Assembly: GCA_937911265.1 (NCBI GenBank)
Contig: CALDRG010000001.1
Span: forward strand, 1 to 18,566
Reading direction: 5' to 3'
Origin: Thalassarchaeum sp002495735
GTDB taxonomy: Archaea; Thermoplasmatota; Poseidoniia; Poseidoniales; Thalassarchaeaceae
Length of the DNA: 18,566 nt
The notes under the pieces were generated by a model. The model was not told where the DNA came from and searched no databases. It saw only the letters and a list, made by a program, of their open reading frames with translations. The number at the start of each line of letters is the position of its first letter. Position 1 is the first letter of the stretch. Position numbers and translations under genes: made by a program. Of the stretch, positions 7,345-15,276 are shown in pieces.

Positions 7345-7359
7345 AGCACCGTAGGTGCT
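7345..7359. promoter_or_regulatory. Inverted repeat AGCACC-GTA-GGTGCT at the predicted transcription start
   Basis: Perfect 6-nt arms around a GTA spacer, 38 nt before the first gene of the MoxR operon and about 22 nt after the TATA-like box. The position suits an operator blocking initiation or a small hairpin in the mRNA leader. It shares its triloop geometry with the repeats at 1908-1926 and 16135-16153. Confidence 0.4.
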
Positions 7360-7396
7360 GTCTAGGTATTACGATAGATGAAATGGAGGTTCCCCG

Positions 7397-8983
7397 ATGG
7401 CTGATGAAAATAAACAGGATGTTCAATTTGCCACTTACATCATCGGCGCCATCGCCACTACTGTAGTTCTGCTGCTGCTGCTTCCGATGCTTTTCGTCAT
7501 GGGCAAATCCACCGCCTACTCGGCGTATGAAGAGGAGGAGCTCTACCAACTCTCGGCTATGCGCAGCAGCCTCGATGACGGAGGTGATGGTTATTTCATC
7601 GCCAACACCATGTCAACACCCATGCTTGTCAATGACTGGAAAGACCCACACAGGACCATGCTCCTAATCATAGCCCCAGAGAAGCCTATAGACGAGACCG
7701 AGGCCGATGCTATCTACGATTTCGTCACAGAGAAAGGGGGCAAAGTCATCGTAGCAGCCGATGGAACTAACGCCAACAGACTGGCTACCAAGTTCGGTGT
7801 GACCTTCTTCGGTGATCCGTTGAACGACGAGAATCAGCACTGGCTTGAATACGATTGCGAGCCGAGCCCATGCTACCCTTCCTGGCAGAACGTGTGGAGT
7901 GTCGCAGCCGTCGATGAGGATGTAAACGAGATGCAAGCCGGAGCCGCGAGCAAAGGCTGCTCGGATTTTCAGATAGTCAACCAAAACCCGGACTCCTGCA
8001 GGATTCCTGTGATGTTTCGCTCACCTACCGGAATGAAATTTGAGCCTTCCCTCAGGGACGTCACGCACCCCGACGAGCGGGATGTCAGTATCCTCTCTAG
8101 AGCATCCTCTTCGGCGTTCATCGACCTGATGGGGGACGGAGATGCGAGCAATCCTCTGAATCCAGCCCCTGGAGACCTCTCACTGATGGTCCGTTTCAAC
8201 TACCCCAATATCAGTGCCTACGATCGGGTACGCGTAGGACAGGGGGGACTGGTCGGAGGGGACATAGGCGAGATTAAGGTCACTGGGAGCATAGTCTTCG
8301 TATCGGATGAGGAAGCTTTCTCTAATCGCCTATGGACTCTTCCAGTAGCTGTGGAAGAGGGTTCAAGTCCTACCTGTGAGGGAGTCATAGGGAGTTGCTG
8401 GATGCAGGAAATTCACGACAACAATGAGTGGCGAGGCAACGAGGTGTACTACAAACTGCTAATTCACTCGATGATGGAACACGACAATCTCGATCTTTCA
8501 GGTGAGGTCAGGAATGATGTATCGAACTTCCAAGTAGTGTTCGATGAGAGTCGTCATATCACCGGACTCATATCGGCACCTTTCGTGGAGAGCATGGGGA
8601 CAGTTGTCCTACTTACTTCTAACAACTTCCTGAAGTGGCTAGTGGTCCTGAACGTAGGCCTGCTCCTACTGGTCGCAATGATGGTGGTGCCTGAGAAGGA
8701 GAACTGGCGACATGTCTTCGATCTGACCAGATTCAACCAGCGTCCAACGAAACTTGACCCCGGTACCTATCGCCTGCGAGTCCAGCAAGCTCTATTCACC
8801 AAGATTAGAGTGCATCACGATTTCACTAGAGATCAGATGGCGTCGAAGCCACCATCGGAGATTCAATCGATGATCGGCGATCCGCGGCTCGTCGAACTGG
8901 CATACAGTAAGAGTAAGACCTATTCCCCCCAAGAACTGCGAAAGCTAATGCAGGCGATCAGACGGTGGGGTAAGAGCAATTAA
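7397..8983 (+). CDS. DUF4350-like membrane protein, first gene of the MoxR-DUF58 operon
   Basis: A 528-aa protein with one transmembrane helix near each end (about residues 11-35 and 408-430). About 370 extracytoplasmic residues lie between them, and about 95 cytoplasmic residues at the C-terminus. The N-terminal part of the ectodomain (about 65-140, with LLIIAPEKPIDETEADAIYDFV and GGKVIVAADG) fits DUF4350, a fold related to glutamine-amidotransferase-like domains and commonly next to MoxR and DUF58 genes. Six cysteines occur as three close pairs (154/159, 188/201, 327/334), all in the ectodomain, consistent with disulfides and the proposed topology. The tail is helical and rich in Arg and Lys, able to meet the cytoplasmic ATPase encoded next. 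GGAGGT 6 nt before the ATG fixes the start. The function is unknown; it probably tethers or delivers substrates to the ATPase. Confidence 0.75.
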   Translation: MADENKQDVQFATYIIGAIATTVVLLLLLPMLFVMGKSTAYSAYEEEELYQLSAMRSSLDDGGDGYFIANTMSTPMLVNDWKDPHRTMLLIIAPEKPIDETEADAIYDFVTEKGGKVIVAADGTNANRLATKFGVTFFGDPLNDENQHWLEYDCEPSPCYPSWQNVWSVAAVDEDVNEMQAGAASKGCSDFQIVNQNPDSCRIPVMFRSPTGMKFEPSLRDVTHPDERDVSILSRASSSAFIDLMGDGDASNPLNPAPGDLSLMVRFNYPNISAYDRVRVGQGGLVGGDIGEIKVTGSIVFVSDEEAFSNRLWTLPVAVEEGSSPTCEGVIGSCWMQEIHDNNEWRGNEVYYKLLIHSMMEHDNLDLSGEVRNDVSNFQVVFDESRHITGLISAPFVESMGTVVLLTSNNFLKWLVVLNVGLLLLVAMMVVPEKENWRHVFDLTRFNQRPTKLDPGTYRLRVQQALFTKIRVHHDFTRDQMASKPPSEIQSMIGDPRLVELAYSKSKTYSPQELRKLMQAIRRWGKSN

Positions 8984-9002
8984 AAAAAGGAGAGATGGAA
9001 AA

Positions 9003-10061
9003 ATGAATGCAACACCACCAGCCGAGAAGAAAAAGGAAAGCGCCCCTCCAGACGGTGTCTCGAAGGGTTACGCGGAGAAGGCCGAGAAGGTTCGCGGCAA
9101 GAAGAAGATGAGTGCCAAGTTGACTGCTGTCGGCGCAATCGGAGGAGCCATCAGCACCGAGGTGCAGAAGGTAATCATCGGGAAGGCGCACGTTATCGAC
9201 AACGTCATGGTAAATATCCTCTCGAACGGCAACCTGCTGTTCGAAGATTACCCTGGACTTGCTAAGACCCTGATGACGAATACCTTCGCTGACGCCTTAG
9301 GATGCGACTTCAAGCGTGTTCAATTCACGCCTGACCTGCTCCCTGCGGACATCACTGGAACTAACATCTACGACGCCAAGAAGGGCGAGTTCACGTTCAA
9401 GCCAGGACCGATTTTCTGTAACCTGCTGCTCTCTGACGAGATTAACAGAGCGCCCCCAAAGACCCAAGCGGCCCTTCTGGAAGCGATGCAGGAGTTGCAA
9501 GTCACGGTTGGCGTGGTTACTCACAAGTTGCCCGCACCATTCCTGACTATGGCGACTCAGAACCCTGTCGAGCAAGAGGGTACATACCCACTGCCTGAGG
9601 CTCAGCTCGACCGTTTCATGATGAAGATGAGCGTTGGTTATCCCGACCGCGCTGATGAGGTCGAGATTCTCAACCGACGTATCGCCCGGAAGAAGGACGC
9701 TGTGGAAGTTGAGATCATCACTGATCCAGCCCGAGTTGTCGCAATGCAGCAGGCTATCGAGGAAGTCTACGTCGACCCCGCAATCAGACTGTACATGGTC
9801 GAGATTGTAGCCCGAACTCGCGAAGACCCACGGGTCCTAGTTGGTTCCTCGCCGAGAGGTTCTCAGGCACTGCTCAAGACAGGCCGGTCCGCTGCAGCAA
9901 TGCGCGGTCGCGACTTCGTTACGCCTGATGATGTGAAATCGGTTGCAGAGTTGGCTATCGCTCACAGGCTGATTCTGAAGCCTGAGCATCAAATCAAGGG
10001 CCTAGAGAGTGGAGAGGTCGTTCAAGACATTCTCCGCCAGGTCCAGGTCCCGACTGTCTAA
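9003..10061 (+). CDS. MoxR-family AAA+ ATPase
   Basis: Cytoplasmic AAA+ chaperone of the MoxR family, 352 aa. The Lys/Glu-rich N-terminus (about residues 1-38) precedes the ATPase core. Walker A is DYPGLAKT (82-89), with the catalytic Lys88-Thr89 present but Asp where the first P-loop glycine usually stands. Walker B is LLLSDEIN (Asp145, Glu146), and sensor 1 is ATQNPVEQEGTYPLPEAQLDRF (Asn187). A C-terminal lid carries GSSPRGSQAL and RDFVTPDDV. MoxR proteins use ATP to remodel or activate partner proteins, usually with a VWA or DUF58 protein; the DUF58 gene follows after 33 nt. GGAG at 8989-8992 lies 10 nt before the ATG. An ATG at 8995 is followed at once by a stop and is not a start. Target is unknown. 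Confidence 0.95.
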   Translation: MNATPPAEKKKESAPPDGVSKGYAEKAEKVRGKKKMSAKLTAVGAIGGAISTEVQKVIIGKAHVIDNVMVNILSNGNLLFEDYPGLAKTLMTNTFADALGCDFKRVQFTPDLLPADITGTNIYDAKKGEFTFKPGPIFCNLLLSDEINRAPPKTQAALLEAMQELQVTVGVVTHKLPAPFLTMATQNPVEQEGTYPLPEAQLDRFMMKMSVGYPDRADEVEILNRRIARKKDAVEVEIITDPARVVAMQQAIEEVYVDPAIRLYMVEIVARTREDPRVLVGSSPRGSQALLKTGRSAAAMRGRDFVTPDDVKSVAELAIAHRLILKPEHQIKGLESGEVVQDILRQVQVPTV

Positions 10062-10100
10062 ATAAAACGCACAGGTATCCTAAGCAGGAGGTGAATGGGC

Positions 10101-11420
10101 GTGGCATGGAGCAGGAAGTCAGCAATGTTCGCAGCGCTGGCCATCGCTCTGTATCTGCTTGGTCTCGTCCTGCGCAACACACAATTGGTGACAGTAGCTG
10201 TGGTACTGCTATCATTCCTGACGTGGGCGGCATTCCGCACCTCACATGCCGATGTGGCTTCATCTGGCAGAAGAATGGATGATGCCGATTCAGACGAGGG
10301 AATCCAGCTGCACACAATTTCGGCGCTTCGTCGGGTATCCTCTGTGAGGATTTTCGAGGACGGTGAAATCGATGTCACCTTGCGAATCCAGAATCGCTCT
10401 AATCTCTCCAAGGTTCTGGAGGTCAGAGACCGAGTACCAGAGGTAATGCGCATCAAGAAGGGTGCGAACTACGTACTTATGGAACTCGGACCTCAACGCG
10501 AGACCGAGATCTCATACACGATTGAGACCCCTCTCAGGGGATTCTACACAATTGGACCAGTATGTATCCGGGTCCAGGATGCCTTTGGATTGTTCCATAA
10601 CGAACGCGAGATTCATCTGTATGACGACTTCCTAGTCTTCCCTAAAATGGAGGATATCAAGGACGCTATGATCAAGAGTAGGGTGCCAAAGATTTTCACT
10701 GGCGCTGTGAACATACGAAACCCTGGCGAGGGTTCAAACTTCTACAACCTGAGGGAGTACGTTCCGGGAGACCCGATGAAGAAGGTCAACTGGAATGCGA
10801 CCGCTCGCAGCGCTGGCAAGATGATGGTCAACGAGTTTGAGCGTGACGCGGTCAGCGACATCATACTGATTGTTGACAGCAGAAGCGTTGCTGAGACTGG
10901 CCCAGTGAGCCGCAACTCTCTCGTCTTCAGCACTAGGGCTGCCGCCAGCCTCTCTCAGTACTTCCTGTCTCGGCGTGACTCGGTCGGGCTGGTGACTTAT
11001 GGCGACGAGATCGTATCGGTAGATCGAGACACTGGCAAGAAGCAGCTGTATGTGCTGCTCACCAAACTAGCAGGCGCCATGGCAAAGGGAAACACCCCTC
11101 TGAAGGTGGTGACTGATCGTATCATGCCTCACATCAACCGAGGTAGTCCGGTGATTATCATGAGTCCTCTCGAGGATGACCCGACGGTAGTTAATGCAGT
11201 CCGCGACTTGAGGTCAAGGAACTTCGACGTGACCATACTCTCTCCAAGTAGTCTCGAGTTTGAGTTCGATGCGCGCCGTCTTGATCGCACTGGATATGAG
11301 GTTCTCAAAACCGAGCGGGACATCCTGCTCAGCGAGTTGCGGGGCCTTGGTGCGAACGTGATGGATTGGGAACCCGACATGCTGCTCAACACGGCTCTGA
11401 CGGGAGCGAGAGGTTTCTAG
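10101..11420 (+). CDS. DUF58 domain protein, MoxR partner (VWA-like)
   Basis: A 439-aa membrane-anchored DUF58 protein. Two hydrophobic helices (about residues 8-26 and 28-46) form an N-terminal hairpin. A beta-rich region follows, with the DUF58 signature YVPGDPMKKVNWNATAR at about residues 220-236 and then a VWA-like Rossmann segment. The metal site there reads IVDSRSVA (Asp259), a degenerate form of DxSxS. I place the start at GTG 10101. AGGAGGTGA at 10086-10094 is 9 nt from this GTG but only 3 nt from the ATG at 10095, while the other well-defined sites in this window lie 7-10 nt from their starts. The ATG would add only Met-Gly. The gene lies between the MoxR ATPase and a six-TM protein, and the three are evidently co-transcribed. 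DUF58 proteins are presumed MoxR adaptors; the target here is unknown. Confidence 0.88.
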   Translation: MAWSRKSAMFAALAIALYLLGLVLRNTQLVTVAVVLLSFLTWAAFRTSHADVASSGRRMDDADSDEGIQLHTISALRRVSSVRIFEDGEIDVTLRIQNRSNLSKVLEVRDRVPEVMRIKKGANYVLMELGPQRETEISYTIETPLRGFYTIGPVCIRVQDAFGLFHNEREIHLYDDFLVFPKMEDIKDAMIKSRVPKIFTGAVNIRNPGEGSNFYNLREYVPGDPMKKVNWNATARSAGKMMVNEFERDAVSDIILIVDSRSVAETGPVSRNSLVFSTRAAASLSQYFLSRRDSVGLVTYGDEIVSVDRDTGKKQLYVLLTKLAGAMAKGNTPLKVVTDRIMPHINRGSPVIIMSPLEDDPTVVNAVRDLRSRNFDVTILSPSSLEFEFDARRLDRTGYEVLKTERDILLSELRGLGANVMDWEPDMLLNTALTGARGF

Positions 11421-11431
11421 GAGGATTTTGA

Positions 11432-12367
11432 ATGGCCGACGACAATACTACAGAAGAGGGGGTTAACGACACCGCACACCTGTATGAGGGAAAGAGGGTC
11501 AGTTCTGCCCCTCCAAGCCGTAGGAAAGCAGCTGGTCGTCTGAAGTCCGGTAATGAAATACCGAAGGATGCGGTTCCCGAGGTCCACGTGCCTACTATCA
11601 TCGAGTCCTTCTTCGGAGGGCCGATTGTCAACACAACGAAATTTCTACCTCCGGATAAGATGGTCGCATCGCTGCAGATGGGTTCTGCCGGCACACTGCT
11701 GATCCTATGCATACTAACATTCATGGTCACCCCTGTGAGCGGGACCGCTTGGTTCGCACTCAGCAACATGTTGGGAATGCAGACTCTAGGAGGAGTCCTG
11801 CATCTGATAATCATCCTAAGTGGCCTAATAGGCGGAATGTACGGCATCTTCCAGAGGGACCAGAGGGCCCTGTTGGCCTCTTACACCCTACTTATCCTAG
11901 TGACCCTGAGGTTCGCGGGAAGCAAGGTCGACTTCGGTATCGGCTTCTTACCCGAAGGAGAAATCTACCAAAAGATGCTGTTGCTGCTCTACGCTGTGGT
12001 TCTAGTAATGTACATGGAACTGACAAGTGGCATCATCCGGTTCTCTATGTTGGACACCTCGATTCGAACTGGTGAGGTCTATGTCATGCAGGTGAATAAA
12101 ATCACCTCGCGTTATCACAAATCCTTACTCATCACTCCTGTGATAGCTGCCTCAGTTGCTGGACTGACTCTGCTGATCAATCTCATCATCCCTGCCTTCG
12201 TAGGAATATTTGACGACGTCTCGGCTATGCGACTGCGAGAAAGCGTCGAACTGACAAGTGTCTACGGTGTCGCTCTCGGCACTGTCATGGTATTCACGGT
12301 GATTGCTGCTATGTTCGCAGTCAATCTACCTCTGCGAATTCAACAAATGCGCGAGAAGAACGCCTGA
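11432..12367 (+). CDS. Six-helix integral membrane protein of the MoxR-DUF58 operon
   Basis: A 311-aa polytopic membrane protein that I do not recognise as a named family. A hydrophilic N-terminus of about 80 residues, with acidic then basic character, is likely cytoplasmic. About six hydrophobic helices follow near residues 83-102, 115-138, 144-161, 184-204, 230-259 and 275-298, and a short Arg/Lys-rich tail ends the protein. No catalytic motif stands out. GGAGG at 11420-11424, overlapping the DUF58 stop, is 7 nt before the ATG, so the gene is coupled to the DUF58 gene and is the last of the four-gene unit. It may be the membrane platform or the client of the MoxR-DUF58 pair. Its stop codon is directly next to the stop of chorismate synthase on the other strand, with no intervening base. 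Confidence 0.75.
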   Translation: MADDNTTEEGVNDTAHLYEGKRVSSAPPSRRKAAGRLKSGNEIPKDAVPEVHVPTIIESFFGGPIVNTTKFLPPDKMVASLQMGSAGTLLILCILTFMVTPVSGTAWFALSNMLGMQTLGGVLHLIIILSGLIGGMYGIFQRDQRALLASYTLLILVTLRFAGSKVDFGIGFLPEGEIYQKMLLLLYAVVLVMYMELTSGIIRFSMLDTSIRTGEVYVMQVNKITSRYHKSLLITPVIAASVAGLTLLINLIIPAFVGIFDDVSAMRLRESVELTSVYGVALGTVMVFTVIAAMFAVNLPLRIQQMREKNA

Positions 12368-13471
12368 TTAATCGGCTCCGATGTAGCCACCTAGCATACC
12401 TAGGTCAGTGAGCACCAACATCGCCACAGCTTCCACTACTGGTGCCGCCCTGGGTCCGATGACAGGATCGTGCCTGCCGCTCACCTTGAGAGATCTCACC
12501 TCGTCGCTGGGCAGATGCAGTGTGAACTGTTCTCGTGGCAGGCTGCTAGGGGGCTTGAAGTGAAGTCTTGCGCTTATCGGAGCGCTGGTGGAGCGCCCAC
12601 CAAGGGCGCCGTCGGCCTGAGCCGTGTCCGCCCCCTTGGGAACCGGTTCTGAGTCGCCCTGGAGCCAAGCGTCATTGTGCTCGGAGCCCCGCATGACCGA
12701 TGCTCTAGTCCCACTAGAGAACTCGACAGCACGAGCGCCTGGAATCGCCATCAGGCCTCGCGCCAAAGCTGGTTCGATGCCGTCGAACCACGGCTCTCCG
12801 ACGCCTATAGGGAGGCCCTCAATGAGCAGTTCCACCACGGAGCCAACGGTGTCCAGATCTTTTCTGACGGAGTCAAGGTACTCGGACATCCTCTCTGCAA
12901 CTTCTGGGTCACGGCAATTCAGCCTCCCCATGACTGTCGACGGGTCCAGCCGACTATCTCGGTCAAGTTCGAACAGAGGCCTTGCGCGGACTTCTCCGAC
13001 ACTGTGGAGATGCGCTGAGCAAGACCATCCAGCTTCGTCCATTAGGGCTTTCACCTGGCTTCCAGCGGCGACTAGACCGAAGGTGAGTCTGGCAGATTGT
13101 GAACCACCTCCTCGGGGGTCATTGGCCCCATCGGAGCGGACGTCCTCAACCATGTCGGCATGACCTGGACGAGGGTGGTCAGGCAGGAAGGAGTAGTCGG
13201 ACGATTTGACATCTAAGTTTCGCGTGAGCAGCAGTATTGGCCAACCCGTTGCCCTGCCCTCATATACGCCGGACAGGATTTCACAATCATCACTTTCGGA
13301 ACGTGTCGAGAGTCCCTTTCGTCCTGGTCGCCGTCTCAGGATGGTCTCTGATAGTTCCGTCTCGTCGATCTCAGTGCCTGCAGGCATTCCCTCAACCAGC
13401 GCCCCCACACATGATCCATGGCTCTCACCAAATAGAGTCACTCTGAGATTGTCGCCAAGTCTCATCCCCAT
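12368..13471 (-). CDS. aroC: Chorismate synthase
   Basis: Converts 5-enolpyruvylshikimate-3-phosphate to chorismate, the last step of the common aromatic pathway, using reduced FMN. Recognisable motifs are FGESHG (residues 14-19), RPGHAD (101-106), RGGGSQSARLT (120-130) and SGRHDPVIGPRAAPVVEA near the C-terminus (His334). Length (367 aa) is normal. The GGG loop reads SQSARLT rather than the common RxSARET; a similar RLT variant occurs in some bacterial enzymes. The ATG at 13471 is supported by GAGGAGG (complement of 13479-13485), 7 nt upstream inside the shikimate kinase gene. The two genes overlap by 10 nt, which implies translational coupling. It is the last gene of the aromatic operon and ends flush against the convergent membrane-protein gene. 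Confidence 0.97.
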   Translation of the reverse strand: MGMRLGDNLRVTLFGESHGSCVGALVEGMPAGTEIDETELSETILRRRPGRKGLSTRSESDDCEILSGVYEGRATGWPILLLTRNLDVKSSDYSFLPDHPRPGHADMVEDVRSDGANDPRGGGSQSARLTFGLVAAGSQVKALMDEAGWSCSAHLHSVGEVRARPLFELDRDSRLDPSTVMGRLNCRDPEVAERMSEYLDSVRKDLDTVGSVVELLIEGLPIGVGEPWFDGIEPALARGLMAIPGARAVEFSSGTRASVMRGSEHNDAWLQGDSEPVPKGADTAQADGALGGRSTSAPISARLHFKPPSSLPREQFTLHLPSDEVRSLKVSGRHDPVIGPRAAPVVEAVAMLVLTDLGMLGGYIGAD

Positions 13472-14328
13472 GGCGAAGCCTCCTCGCCGACCGGTTCTGA
13501 TTCGATGAATCTGGAATGAATCACCTGCATGCCAAACTCAATCAGTAACTCAGTCAGTTGCTCAGAGCCTTGTTCGTAGCAGACAATGGAAATAGCAGGG
13601 CCCGAACCACTTACTCCCGCTGCAATTGCTCCTCTCGCGATTACTGAGTTGCATATCCTCAGAGCTTCGTCGTCGCCAGTCGCAGCAGCCACGGCCATTC
13701 CATTTGCCGACATGGCATCAAGAACGGAGCCGTTGGATAGTGACGCCATTGCTCGCTCGAAGAGCTTCTTCTGATCTGTGAATGAGTCGGATTGTACCTT
13801 GGCCAGCCTCGGACCTCGCAGAGCAATGAGGACGGTGAATCCGTCGTCGATGTCTCCTTCCAGCAAGACTGAGTCGCGCGAACTCTGAATAGGATCGACC
13901 AGTTTCCATCCCGGAGAGATGGCGGCCCAAGCGTCATCCATACAGCCGGTGATTGAGCACCCAGCCCTTCGCTGGGCCGCGACGGCAATGTCTACGATGT
14001 CAAAATCACTGAGAGCAGTCCATGAGGCGTCGTTCAGCGCCAGTACAGCAGCACAGGCTAGGGCAGCGCTGGATTTCAAGCCCTGTCCGATAGGGACTTC
14101 GCTACTCACCCTCCACCCAGTATCATCAGGCCTCGGGTAGCCTGATTCGACCCACACATCCATGACTGAATCCAGAATCCCGTGCTCGTCATGAGATACT
14201 GCGGCCTCACCGGCCACTAGACTCACTTCTGTAGAGAGTTCGATACCAATCGAGCAGCCCTTGCCGAGGCCGGCTGCGTGGAGCACGGAAACTCCACCAT
14301 TGGCGTTGCCCCTCCCAAGGACGGTCAT
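13462..14328 (-). CDS. aroK: Archaeal-type shikimate kinase (GHMP kinase family)
   Basis: ATP-dependent phosphorylation of shikimate to shikimate-3-phosphate, by the archaeal enzyme unrelated to bacterial AroK/AroL. GHMP motifs are visible: the ATP loop EVPIGQGLKSSAAL (residues 77-90), the SITGCMDDAWAA segment (125-136) typical of the archaeal shikimate kinases, and the C-terminal AAGVSGSGPAISIV (236-249). At 288 aa it has the family length. The ATG overlaps the dehydroquinate synthase stop as ATGA (14325-14328), and GAGGTGA (complement of 14336-14342) lies 7 nt upstream. The 3' end overlaps chorismate synthase by 10 nt. A homoserine or mevalonate-type kinase is excluded by the DDAWAA segment and the pathway context. 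Confidence 0.93.
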   Translation of the reverse strand: MTVLGRGNANGGVSVLHAAGLGKGCSIGIELSTEVSLVAGEAAVSHDEHGILDSVMDVWVESGYPRPDDTGWRVSSEVPIGQGLKSSAALACAAVLALNDASWTALSDFDIVDIAVAAQRRAGCSITGCMDDAWAAISPGWKLVDPIQSSRDSVLLEGDIDDGFTVLIALRGPRLAKVQSDSFTDQKKLFERAMASLSNGSVLDAMSANGMAVAAATGDDEALRICNSVIARGAIAAGVSGSGPAISIVCYEQGSEQLTELLIEFGMQVIHSRFIESEPVGEEASPWG

Positions 14329-15272
14329 CTCTCAATCACCTCTCCATGGAGAGCCTGGCCGATATGCCTCATGCTGCTGTCGACACGGACCAGAATCTCA
14401 TCGCCGACACGCAGCTCGGTCACTGAAAGCGCCACGCCGCCTGGGGAGATGAGGCGTACAGTCTCTGCCTGCTGGGCCATGATCTGTCCCTCAACAGAGC
14501 CGTATTCGAATCTCACTACGAGGAACGGTCGACGCTCAATCTTGAGGCGGCCGATGACAGCTGATCGCTGGCTTCCGTCTGGAGATACCACTGCCACCTC
14601 GTCGCCTGAGCTGAGTTCGCTGAGATACTTGGTGGATCCATTCGCCATTAGAGCGTAAGCGTGTACTGCACCCGCATTCACTCTGAACGGGCGAGAGGGG
14701 ACATACTCTGAGGGGAGAGTCTCCCCATGGATGAGGCAAAGGGAGCTGGAAGAGGAGCCTATTGCCATACCCTCTCCAGAAGAAAGCCTTTCGATTAAAT
14801 CGACACAGAGCCTCTCACCGACACCGCCGGACTCGACGGCGATGACTGTGGCGGTCGAGATTTCGCTGGGTGTCTGTTCGACATGGCCGGAGACTGTCTC
14901 AGAAGTGAACGCCCTAGCTGCTGCCCAGAGGGCCTCTGAACCAGACTCAGGCGGCAGTAGGACCGCGTCGACGCCGTGTTGTAGTGCGAATGCGGCGCCA
15001 GGAAGGTCGATCTCATTGTAGATTGCAGCCGCCACCTTGGTTCCGCTTCCCGAAGTCGCTGCGACGATGTTTTCGAGCGGTATCATGGTCCAGTCAGAGC
15101 ACCTGACCAGTATCCATGGCACCATCCCAACGAGGGAACGAGCCTCGTCTTGGCCACGGTAGTCGTCCAAAGCTACCTCTGCAACATCTGGAGCATTTCC
15201 TCGCCAGACGCGACTAGTTCCCTCTGGAGGAGAGGATGGGGCGGTAGCAGTAGCATCAAGCCAGAGTTCCAT
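14325..15272 (-). CDS. aroB': 3-dehydroquinate synthase II
   Basis: Class II dehydroquinate synthase of the archaeal shikimate route. It uses NAD to deaminate and cyclise 2-amino-3,7-dideoxy-D-threo-hept-6-ulosonate to 3-dehydroquinate. Family motifs are DWTMIPLEN (about residues 60-68), NAGAVHAY (199-206), STKYLSELSSGDEV and a C-terminal SVTELRVGDEILVRVDSS followed by RHIG. The frame stays open to an ATG at 15410, but that would overlap the ADH synthase gene by 134 nt and add 46 residues unlike the family. The ATG at 15272 gives MELWLDA, a typical family N-terminus, 4 nt after the upstream stop with GGAG (complement of 15282-15285) 9 nt before it. The resulting 315 aa is slightly short for the family. 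It precedes shikimate kinase with an ATGA overlap. Confidence 0.93.
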   Translation of the reverse strand: MELWLDATATAPSSPPEGTSRVWRGNAPDVAEVALDDYRGQDEARSLVGMVPWILVRCSDWTMIPLENIVAATSGSGTKVAAAIYNEIDLPGAAFALQHGVDAVLLPPESGSEALWAAARAFTSETVSGHVEQTPSEISTATVIAVESGGVGERLCVDLIERLSSGEGMAIGSSSSSLCLIHGETLPSEYVPSRPFRVNAGAVHAYALMANGSTKYLSELSSGDEVAVVSPDGSQRSAVIGRLKIERRPFLVVRFEYGSVEGQIMAQQAETVRLISPGGVALSVTELRVGDEILVRVDSSMRHIGQALHGEVIER

Positions 15273-15276
15273 AGTA

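Noticed and set aside
7235..7549. 104-codon minus-strand frame covering the 7217-7396 gap
   Set aside because: It runs antisense into the DUF4350-like gene, has no family resemblance, and its Gln run is the complement of a Leu run in a TM helix.
8984..8990. A-run (AAAAAA) after the DUF4350-like stop as a terminator
   Set aside because: An A-run on the coding strand is not a U-tract, and the MoxR gene follows with a proper ribosome site within the same operon.
12624..13163. 179-codon plus-strand open frame opposite chorismate synthase
   Set aside because: It lies entirely antisense to a clear aroC gene with all motifs, its translation is low-complexity Ser/Pro/Arg without a family signature, and open antisense frames are expected at this composition.
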